Assembly (NCBI GenBank): GCA_900239685.1
Contig: OENT01000561.1
Coordinates: forward strand, 34,245-98,244
From: Rotaria macrura
Taxonomy: Eukaryota > Rotifera > Eurotatoria > Philodinida > Philodinidae
DNA: 64,000 nucleotides
Reading direction: 5' to 3'
Each line of letters begins with the position of its first letter. The stretch's first letter is position 1. Below the pieces are notes generated by a model, which saw only the letters and a list, made by a program, of their open reading frames with translations, did no database searches and had not been told where the DNA came from. This document shows, one piece after another, positions 50,044-60,355 of the stretch. Position numbers and translations under genes: made by a program.

Positions 50044-53000
50044 ATGTTAGAGAAGCTGATTAATAATCGTTTAAGTTGTGTTATACTTCGTGCACAACAT
50101 TCAGCAAGTATTCTATCTAATGCTGCTTTAGGTGATCGAATAAAAATCTTAAATGATAGCAAACAATTCGAAAAAGCACATGAATTATTCGATCAATATA
50201 AAGAAAAAAATAATGAAGAATATTCGAATTGGGCTATCATTCAAGCTTTAAAAGCATGTAGTGAAATTGGCGATCTTCAACGTGGTTCCAATATTCATAG
50301 CCTTGTTTCAACTCGATTGAAACATGATCCTTATGTGTTGCCGTCATTAATTCATCTATATAGTAAGTTTATTTAAGAAATAGGAGAAATCGCAGTTTCA
50401 TTAGTTGTCGTTCCACGAAATTCGAATCGACAATACAAATTCAGTTTAGTAACATTTTCAGCAGTGGTTCTAATATTAAAATGAAAGAAAAAAGTTTGAT
50501 TACATTTTATTTGCACGAGAGAAATGCAATACGATACTCGGTTTCCCAAATAACGTGGCATCAAGGTTGTGAGTTGTTTGAGTTAGATTACAACTAGATT
50601 TTTCGTATGCACTTAACAAGATAAAGTTCGAATCGCAAAATATACAATAAGAAGTATCTGATCACATTCAATAAACGGTTTATTGATCCGTTATTTCATA
50701 GTAAGTTTAACAAAATAAACAAAAAAAGACATTGTTTCATCTGTCTATGAATCCTATTTAAATCAATGTCTATATGCAAGAAGCGTGTACATGTATTGTT
50801 GATAAAACCGTAACAAAGATGACATACAAAAGAAGAGTTGAAAGACTGAAAAATTTTACCAACGATAAGATTTGCCTGGAAATGTTAGAATATCTACCGA
50901 TATTGGTATTATCTCTCGCTGATGTTCCTTTCTTTTTTATCTTCTCTCGTTGGTTATATCCTTTGTCTATCCTTGTTGCTTGCTCTCTGCTGTTTAAGTG
51001 TGTGTCATATGTGAATTAGAAGCCTTCTGGAGATATAAAATAGCTTAATAAACAACATTATCGAGTTTAGAGGTAAGCTACTCCTGTAGTTTGTCCTTAC
51101 GGAATACATCATAACTGATCACAAAATTTAGGAGCTCAAAGTTCGGATATCATGAAAAAGTAAAGTATTAATCACCCTCAGCGAGTATGTGCATGACATT
51201 TGCTTTTATCAACAGAGTGTAATTTACAGCATACTTGAAACAAGATTGGCCTGTCTGCTCATGGTTACCGATCTAGTTGAATTTCTAACAACCGACTGGT
51301 TTTCGATGTTTTACTTGCAAGTATTTTCATAAATGTCCTGGACATAACAACTTGCTAGTTTCATTCATTTCTAATGGTTCTCGTCGTTTTAAGGCTACGA
51401 TTGTAATCCCAGTTTCAAGAGAACGACTTATCCTTAAAATGTCAAACTTTCTATTGGAACGTTTCTATAAGTAGATAGATCTTGATGAGTATAGCAAAAG
51501 TTGCCATAGACTCAAATTTCACAGATGCTGTCTTCTATGAGGTGCTGACATCGCAATAACGAAAAATAGCCCGAATTTCACCCCTGCTTCTCCAAGATAC
51601 TGTCTTCGATTGAGTTCAACTGGAAGTCTTCAACTGTCTAATTTCTAGTCGTCGTCAAACTTTCATCTCTTAGTATTGCACTAACATTTTCTCATAGTAC
51701 GCTGACAGCCTCGAATCATGTTGAGGGGATTTATTATGCTTGTGAAAAGTTAGCCATCTATTAGAAATTTATTTTCGTCCAAACTAAATATTTTTCAGAT
51801 CAAAATTTCGAGCTCATTTTTATCCACAACTTTCAACCGACTCTCATTAAATCCCAAGAGCTAGTGGTTTTTCAGTTCAGGTTTTTATTCCGCAGTATCA
51901 GAAAAAAGTCCGTTCTATTGTCAAGATATTTCCAATAACTTGCATAACGCAACTGTGAATACATTTAGATGTTAATGGAGATGTCTTTCAGCTGTGTTAA
52001 ATGATTATTTCAAATTAGACTTGATCAAACTAATCAATTGTACAGAAATTGTATTATTATTGAAAAAATTCAGCGAAAGCACAGTATAGATGCGTTTGAA
52101 TATAAGTTACCGTGAGTTATTGGATGAAACGTTGTGAAAGAAATCTTCGCTCGGTTCTTAATACTAGCACATATGAAACGTGAAAGACTGAAATTGGATT
52201 TGCTACCATTACAAGTTCCAAGAGTTACATTAGTTTTACATCGTAGATCTTCGCAGAACAGAAGTAATAGAGATTATTTCTCGAAAGAACTGATTGTTAA
52301 ATCGATACATTAGACACACTATAGTTTTTCGACGGTTAAGTCAAGAATTCAAGGGGGAAAAAGCGTATTTCTATGTATTTCTAATATTTCTATGTATTTC
52401 TGTGTATTTCTATGTATTTCCATGTATTTCTGAAATGCAGAAATACAAAGAAATACGTAGAAATACATAGAAATACCTGAAAATATGTAGAAATACCGAA
52501 CTTTTAGTTAGGCTCAATTTTTAAGATTTTCGCTTTTTGTGATTGTTTGCATGCTTGAACATATTTATGAGAAAGAAATTTTCTAAAAAAGCAACAAAAC
52601 ATGGCTTTCAAGTGCCTTTTTCAGATTTCAGTCGCCTTTAAACCTGCAGTCGTTTTCAAAACCCCATTGACGTGGCTGTTTTTTAATAACTTGAGAACGA
52701 ATGTAGTTAGGGTTCTGTCCTTTTCACGATTCGAGAGAGAAGATACAGGAGCATTGAACTTTATCAAGAAATGATTCGTTACCTATTGATCAATCAGGTG
52801 AATTCCTGGCAACGATATTGTTAAAAGATATTCTGAGTATGTTTTATTTTGAACTGAGACTTTTAAAAGTCCTCTGCAATAGAAAAGTTCCTACTATTCC
52901 GATCTACGGAAGGTCCAAGTTTCTAACTAGATCTAAGGATGCAAGACCCACACTCAACACGGTATTGGGGAATTACTGTTGCTATTCTCAGTCGAGAAAG

Positions 53001-53332
53001 AGTGAGAATAGAAAACGGATATTCGTGAGTTTGTCGGGTATTTGGTGGTCGACCGGACCCAAATGAAATTTAGTTTTTCAAAAAGGTTTCCTGAAGGTAA
53101 TTCGTGGAGATGAGTTTGAATTGGGGGCCCCATTCTTCTCGAAATCCTATTGGTCGTGAGGAGCCAATAAATATTGTGTTTTCGGGAAATGTCTCCGGAT
53201 AGATTTTTGGAGGTGGGGAGTTCGAATTGCTGCTCCTTTTTTGAAAATCTTGATTTCTTTTGGGAATAGCGATAGCAACACCAATGGCAATACTAATAAC
53301 CCAATAGCGTGTGAATAACTATCATTTCCGAA

Positions 53333-53925
53333 AACATTGTGATTCTAGGAATCAGTCACTAATCATATCCACATTTAAGAGCTATCAAACGATTAACGCA
53401 CTTCTGGTGACCAAGTGAGGACTTCAATTTAGAGAGTTTTTAATTTAGGGATTATTTAAACAGATGTACTATTCACATCTAGACATCTCATAGTTCCAGT
53501 TTGAAGAAGGGAACTGGTTCGATCATCCATCTCTTCTGAAATAAGAATAGAATGTGGTGACTAGACTATCTTTGAAAGTAATGCAATCCATTCACCAGAA
53601 TCGCTATGAAAACAAGCAGAATTAATAACAGTTTTCCTTTATTTTCATAGCGATTCTGGTGAATGAATTGCATTACTTTCAAAGATAGTCTAGTCACCAC
53701 ATTCTATTCTTATTTCAGAAGAGATGGATGATCGAACCAGTTCCCTTCTTCAATCTGGAACTATGAGATGTCTAGGCGTGAATAGATATCTTTTTAAGTA
53801 ATCCCTAAATCAGAAACTCTCTAAATTAAAGTCCTTACTTGGTCACCAGCCAAAGGCGTGAATTGTTTGATAGTTCTTAAATGTGAATTTGATTAGTGGC
53901 TGATTCCTGGAACCACAGTTTGTAG
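53333..53925. mobile_element. Near-perfect 275-bp hairpin element nested in the foldback transposon
   Basis: The left arm (53333-53613) is mirrored by the right arm (53640-53925) around a loop of about 26 bases. Both arms share, inverted, TTCACCAGAATCGCTATGAA, GGTGACTAGACTATCTTTG and GAACTGGTTCGATCATCC, with a few percent mismatch. It has no coding content. Confidence 0.88.
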
Positions 53926-54000
53926 AATATGATAACCTATCATATTATGCAAAGTGTGGGTGTGGCATTTATGGGTTTTGGCTTAGCATTGTATGAACAT

Positions 54001-54345
54001 TAAATTGATACTAATTCTACAAACGCTACGTCCTAGAAGAGTATGATGGAGTAAAAGTGTTGGAACAAAAATGATGCGCAAGGCGTACCTGCGTGGAGAA
54101 GCTATGTTAGATTTTCTATTTTAGTGGAACAATTTTTTAGATAAATGCACTATATATGCATTAATTCATCTTTGATGCCTTAAAAAATTGATATTCCTCA
54201 ATTATTATATGAACAAAAGTATATTTTTAAAAAGTGACCACCGATATTCTTTGCAGGTGCGCCTTGAGCATTTTTTTTGTTCCAACACTTGCTCCATCAA
54301 GCTTTTCCACGTCGTAGCGTTTGTAAAATTAGTATCAAGTCAATA
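54001..54345. mobile_element. Small inverted-repeat element nested in the foldback transposon
   Basis: Arms of about 90 bp (54001-54093 and 54254-54345) share, inverted, ATACTAATT, ACAAACGCTACG, GTGTTGGAACAAAAA and AAGGCG. Open frames at 54188-54570 overlap the right arm and are incidental. Confidence 0.7.
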
Positions 54346-54724
54346 CTACTACACTGTGAAGTCAGCACTTCTAGTGGTATCCCTAACCGCATTGAAACAA
54401 AAGGGTTTCGAATTCGTTGCAAAATTCGGAACTTCTTTAGGTTTCGTTGCTTCCACGAAACTAGGGATGCACCAGCCATAGTGGGATTGGCATATAGTTA
54501 CCAGTCTTTATGGTCTAGCAGCATTATTTGCACTACAGTGTACCATTTTTTGGAGTTCGAACTGCTATAGCGCCATCAATACTGGTAGTTATTAGTATTA
54601 AGGGTACTTACAGACCAAAAAGACTATAGTATCTTTAAACCAATCCGACTGGTGGCTGCTGCATCCATCCAGGAAACCTTTTTATTTTCGGAAGTGTGAC
54701 CATTTTTCTTTCAATGCGTACAAA

Positions 54725-55210
54725 AGTTGAGGGTCGAAAAATTACTTCTAAGTATTTTACATATTATTTCGTAACATAGATAAAGACACTAATAAGTGAA
54801 CCTTTTTCAGTAACTATAAGTATACTTATAAGTGAAAATTACCTTTTATTACTTAAAAAAACTTGGTATTTCGAAAAAATCCAAAGTAATATAAATTACT
54901 TCTTTTAAAGTCGAAAGTACAAAAATGTAATTCAGAAAATAAAACAATTAATATTATTTCCTACGAAGACAAAAAGGTACTAAATAGTGCTTTAGAAAGA
55001 ATTTAAACTCTTTCTAATAATCCTTTTCAGACTCATGAGTACTAAAAAGTGCTTGATAAAGGGAAATATAATTAACATTACTCACTTCGTTAAAGAAATT
55101 GTAGTTTTAAATACTTTAAAAAGTAGAAAAGGCGAGAAAAGTTCCCAGAGAAAAGGGGAACAGTAAAACAGTTACGTTATTTTACTTTATTAATAGTGAC
55201 ATTACTTATT
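54725..55210. repeat. AAGTAAT/ATTACTT word-rich segment
   Basis: Loose recurrences of ATTACTT, AAGTAAT, AAGTACT and CTTATAAGT in both orientations over about 480 bases inside the foldback element. Probably another nested word-filled element; its ends are not defined. Confidence 0.5.
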
Positions 55211-55415
55211 AGTGAATCGTTACCAGGAATTCACCTGATTGCTCAATCGGTCATAAGTCATCTTTTGATACAATTCAATGCTCCTGTTTCTTCTCTCTCG
55301 TATCGTGAAAAGGACAGAACCATGACTACATTCGTTCTCAAGTTATTAAAAAACAGTCACGTCAATCGGGTTTTGAAAACGACTGCAGATTTAAAGGTGA
55401 CTGAAATCTGAAAAA

Positions 55416-55924
55416 ATGTAGAAACATCGGATTCAAATCCGATTGTTATGTGTACTTCAAAAAGTGAACCTGCCGGCAAATTGATTTTGATCAAACTGTT
55501 TAAAAGAATAGACCAGCAGTGACAGTATACATCAGTTTTTCATAGTTTTTGGGTATTGAGGCACTGAGAAAATTTCAAACTCAGCACGTTTACCCCTATA
55601 ATTTAGCAACATTTCGTAGCCCGTGAAATTCTCTATCGAATGGTATATAATAGTTGAGCTTTTATTTTGACAATGACAAAGACTTTGATTTGAGAAAATT
55701 GGAATAGATCGATATTTACATAGAAAATAATGATATTTCTTGCTGTAACTCAGTAAATCCTTGACGAATTATTCTAATTTTCGAACTCAACCGAGATATT
55801 CATGAGATGATGCTGTGTACGAAATTTCATGACAATTGGATTAACCTTTCAAGGGTTTTCGTGTAAACGGCCGGACGGACACACTGGCCGATTCTGGTAA
55901 ACTTATTTTTCAATTACACAAAAA
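55416..55924 (+). repeat. Dispersed repeat, copy B, inserted in the foldback right arm
   Basis: Aligning the two foldback arms leaves this stretch of about 505 bases as an insertion: the left arm reads straight through CTGAAAAAGG. The insert ends TTACACAAAAA, so the A run may be the target duplication or a short A-tail. Its last 190 bases match copy A at 37405-37617. Confidence 0.75.
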
Positions 55925-57187
55925 GGCTCTAGAAAGTCAAGTTTTGTTCCTTTTTAAGAAAATTTCTTTCACATGAAGACGTTCAAGCATGCAAACAATC
56001 ACAAAAAGCGAAAATCTTAAAAATTGAGCCTAGCTAAAAGTTCTGTATTTCCACGTATTTCCAGGTATTTCTACGTATTTCCATGTATTTCTATGTATTT
56101 CCATGTATTTCTACGTATTTCCACGTATTTCAGAAATACAGAAATACATAGAAATACGCTTTTTCCCCCTTGCAAGAATTTCAACCGCTAAAGCGGTTTG
56201 ATTGAAAAAAAGATGGAACCGGTTCAAATATGAATTAGGCTATCAATCCAGATCTTGGATTTATTATCGTTATTGGTCGCTGCTAATAAAAACGCTGAGT
56301 TTCACTCTTACTCAACCGTTGATTGCTGTGTGAAGTGTATCGATTTGTGTGTGAGAATTTCCATGAACTGCAGATGAATTGAATCAAGTAACACTTGCGT
56401 GTTTATCTGGAAACCTCGGAAAATATTCCGCATCTGATCATGATTATTTCATTAAACTATGCTAAGCTTTTTACTCAACTTTGAAAATACTTCGAAATCT
56501 TGCATAATGTGCTTAGCAACCAGCTTTGTGTTCCCAAGATACCTGTCTCAAATTCAAAATGTTCGAAAACCTTTTCACTTTCCGATGACACATTTCGGAA
56601 ACCAGAAACAATAAAGCGGAAAAGTTTCTCAGTGCCCGGAAACCATCTCGCGAACCTAAACGGTATAGGGAATCGGTTTGGCACGCCACAATTCATTGCT
56701 TGGAAACGAACTTCTATTGAACTACTAGTGAAATCAGCGTTTCTGTTCTCATTTAATTCTACAATTACAGTGCAATGTGGTGATGTCAATCGCGCTCAAT
56801 CTTTGTTTGAAACATCAACAAATAAAACATTGTTCGTATATGGAGCAATGATGAAAGGTTGTTTCTATTTATATGACACGTAATTATTTATCTCAAATTT
56901 TCTAGGCTACATAAAAAATAATCTCGGAAAACAAGCAATTGATCTTTTCAAAAAAATAAAAAATCCTGATAAAGTTATTATTGTGCTTTTGTTTAATGCT
57001 TGTGCACAGTTGGGCACAGATGAAGCGTTAAGTTTAGCAAAATCTGTTTCATCAAACATTCCAAAAACATTTCACGCAGATCCTTATATTTCAACATCTC
57101 TAATCGATGCATTTATGAAATGTTGTGATGTCAAGAGTGCTGAATCATCGTTTCATGCCAATAAAATAAAAACATTGTCAAGCTATG

Positions 57188-58560
57188 CCCAGGTCGAGGT
57201 TTACGTAGTCCGCATACGGTCGTTTATGGTCGTAAACGACATCGTTCACGACCGTATACATGCCATATACGCTCCGTATACGACCGTGTTTCATCGTATT
57301 ACATGGTTCAGTATTACGATCGTATATCTCCGTGACCGTATACGGAGAAATACGGAGGCCGTATATGGAGCATTTACGATCGCAAACGGTCGTGTTTTCA
57401 TCGTATCTTATCGTATACGATCGGTTTTCATTGTTTATCTCAAGAAGTACCTATATTGTATTACTATGGATAAGTCTTTCTCGTTTATTGAAAAAATATT
57501 TATGAAATCGATTTCTTTATTAATCCATCTTTAAAGTTTAAAACAGAAATAGTTTAATACTTTACATAAAAAAGTACAAAATCATACAGATAGAAGTGTA
57601 CATGATAAAAATTAACTCAACTAAATGAAAAAAAAGCAACGCACATAAAACATAATAAATCACATATACGTAAAACAAAGTGCACGATGTGCACGGAAAA
57701 GAGAAAAAATTTAGATAAAACACTATGTAGACGAAAGTGCAACTTACCATTGAACAACTAACTACTCGTCGAAGAGTCAAAAGAAGAACGTTGTTGAAGT
57801 TGTTGTCTGCAAAAAACAAGTGGCGCGATGAAATTATAAGTCATCAGTTACTATCACTTTGTTAATCACATTATCTAAAATGAAAAAGAAGAAAAAAGCA
57901 GAAAGATTTAGTATTCTTATAATTCCAAAATCATGAAATAAAATAATGGTCGGAGTGAAGAAAACAACACGTATATATATATATACATGTATATTTTTTT
58001 CTTTTCTTTCCTTTCCTTTCCTTTCGTTCATCATTTTCTTTCCATTAGCACATCGATGGAGAACACAAACGAAAAGCATATACTTTCGTTCTTTGCATCG
58101 AAGGCTTTCCTCTTGTTCTTTTCTCATAATATATCCAAAATGCTTGGGAAGAAGAAAAAAGAAAATCGCTTCGTTCTCCCAGAGTATTACTATTTCGGTA
58201 CCAATGAATCTTTTAGAATGCATATGTTGGTTGAGCACAAAGCTGCAAAATGAGTCACGATTTAGCATGTTTCTCATATGAGTATTTTTCTATGAAAACA
58301 TTAGAAAAGTTGATATTTCAAAAAATTAATACACGACCATCATATACGACCGTATACGGTCGTCGTATGACTCCGTATACGGAGTGCTGGATCATTTGTT
58401 TTCGCTTCTCCGTATTTTTTCACGGCCTCCGTATATGGAGTCCGTATGTGAACGTTTTCTACCGTATACGAGCATTGTATACGGAATCCATACACGATCT
58501 CCGTTTAGCATCGTTTATCTCCGTAAACGATCGTTTACGATCGTGGATGTTGGACCTGGG
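57188..58560. mobile_element. CCCAGGTC-ended transposon with CGTATACG words, inserted in a PPR exon
   Basis: Termini CCCAGGTCGA and GGACCTGGG are flanked by TG on both sides. Removing the element and one TG restores ...AGCTATGGTGCTATG..., in frame, and makes exon 3 exactly 297 nt, like its sister exon 58626-58922. Both ends (57190-57425 and 58335-58555) hold the same degenerate CGTATACG/CGTTTACG words as the element at 48018-49727. The interior has no transposase. Confidence 0.85.
57430..58330 (-). other. Element interior with splice-like sites, possible captured gene tail
   Basis: On the minus strand, TTTTTTGCAG near 57807 is followed by a short open stretch (QQLQQRSSFDSSTSS, then stop) and a GTAAGT site. 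A second TTTTGCAG lies near 58245. This resembles the 3' end of a host gene carried by the transposon. No homologue is recognised, and the plus-strand frames at 57946-58253 are equally unsupported. Confidence 0.3.
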
Positions 58561-59473
58561 TGGTGCTATGATGAAAGGTTGTCACTAGTTTTATGATACG
58601 AAAATATTTATCTCAATTGTTCTAGGTTACATCAAAAATAATCTCGCAAAACGGGCAATTGATATTTTCAAAGAAATCAAAAATCCTAATGAAGTCATTA
58701 TTAATCTGTTGTTTAATGCTTGTGCACAATTGGGCACAGATGAAGCGTTGAGTTTAACAAAAAACGTTTCATCCAGTATTCCGAAAACGTTTTATTCGAA
58801 TGGTTATATTTTGACATCTCTGATTGATGCATTAATGAAATGTGGTGATGTCAATCTTGCTCAAACGTTGTTTGAAACATCGCCAATAAAAACATTGTCA
58901 ACCTATGGAGCTAAGATGACAGGTAACACATATCATCATATCTATAAATGGTTTTATGAGTTGTGGTTTCTTTTCCAGGTTTTAATATAAATAATATGCC
59001 AACTAAAACAGTTGACTTGTTTAATAAGATTCGTAATGTCGAATATCAATCAGATCATGATCGTAAAAACAGATTTAGCTTGTATTCTAAAACGGCAATT
59101 GGTTTTTCTGAGCCAAGTATGGTTATTTATTTGTGCCTCATCAAGGCGTTAGCTCAAATTGCAATATTGTCAGTATGTGAACCGATCGTTCAAAAAATTC
59201 CAAGTTCTTATCTAAGTCATTATAAAATCCAAAGTGCATTAATTGATATGTGGGTGAGTTGAAAAGAATTTCTTTTCACGTTTATTTTTAGGTCTAAATA
59301 AATGGGAAAATTCGTCAAGTGATGAAATGAACCTCGTCTCGAAATCAAATTTTCATATTTTCGAAATACGCAGTTGGAATGTCATTCGAATTAATCAGCT
59401 AGTCAACATTCTTGTTTTGCGTGACTGATTTAAAACTCAATATTCTCTGTCTTTTTTGTGAGATCATGGTGTG

Positions 59474-60355
59474 CCGGAGAGCTCTGCGGGACAATCTCGC
59501 CTACTCATGTTCCGCGGTGGGAACTGACCAGAGAGACACGAAGAGTTGAGTTTAGCGGGACGGGACGGAAACATGGATTACTTGTGGGATAGGACAATGA
59601 ATTCGCTACGATGCCCGACCAAGTTTATATGACACAGGCTTATCACAGATTATGTTGCATTTATCGGAGTTATTCGTCGCCTAACCTTTAAACAGATAGA
59701 TAGTAACATAAGTCATTCACATGAAAAAGTATTTTTATGTTTTTTATGCACTTTTCCTTGAATTGCTTTTATTGGTATTCAAATAAATAAAAGAAAATAC
59801 AATTATTACGTTTCGACAGGTGAAGTTGTCTTCTTCAGATGATGCTGTACATGAATGTACAGGTATTGTTTTTATTTCTTTTTCTTGTCTTTCTTACACT
59901 ATAATAGTGGGACAACAAGACGGTGAAATTGGGAGGATATATAGACTAGTTAGTCTTCTTCCACTGTCCCACTATCATACTATCATACTATATAAAGGAA
60001 AAATAGAGATAAAAGCTATGCCTGTATATTCATCTAAAACATGATCTGGAGAAGACAATTTCGATCGTCAAAGCGGCACAATTGTATTTCATTTAATTCA
60101 TTGGAATCAAAATAATTTAACGAAGAAATATATAAAGAACATTGTAATATAAATAACCATAACCTTCCCGATGAACCGAAAACAATTCTCACATTAAAAG
60201 AAAATGTAAACTAGCTGCACTTTTACAACCGTATATTGAGAAAAGAGAGTTACTTGTTACACAGGACAGAATTAGGCGGGACGGGATTGGACTGATAAAG
60301 AAAGATGGAGTTGCACAGGACGGGACACATTTTTGGTCGTCTTACTGAGCTCTGG
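59474..60355. mobile_element. GGGAC-word element in a PPR intron, about 0.9 kb
   Basis: Imperfect inverted ends (CCGGAGAGCTCTGCGGGAC and, inverted, CCAGAGCTCAGTAAGACGACC). Next to each end the word GCGGGAC/GACGGGAC recurs (59485-59580 and 60270-60330), unusually GC-rich for this DNA. No transposase; the frame 59820-60044 is not family-like. Target duplications not identified. Confidence 0.6.

Larger units (their letters stand above)
52350..56172. mobile_element. 3.8-kb foldback DNA transposon (hAT-like by 8-bp duplication) in PPR intron 1
   Basis: Perfect 8-bp target duplications CAAGAATT (52342-52349 and 56173-56180) flank termini CAAGGGGGAAAAAGCG that are identical for about 33 bp. Long inverted arms continue for about 455 bp (52350-52815 and 55217-56172), the right arm carrying a 505-bp insertion. 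GTATTTCTATG words fill the first 130 bases of each arm. The centre is a nest of other inverted-repeat elements. No transposase is seen, so it is non-autonomous. The 8-bp duplication and CA(A)GGG terminus fit hAT, by inference. Confidence 0.88.

Noticed and set aside
53333-53925. CRISPR-like or satellite array
   Set aside because: The structure is one long inverted repeat, not direct repeats with spacers.
56475-56883. 127-aa plus and 104-aa minus frames with protein-like look
   Set aside because: Only the part after the acceptor at 56770 is PPR exon; the rest is the end of the large intron, and neither frame matches a family.
57260-57534. Frames running from the PPR exon into Arg/Ile/Tyr-rich sequence
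   Set aside because: Past 57187 they read transposon word array, not PPR sequence.
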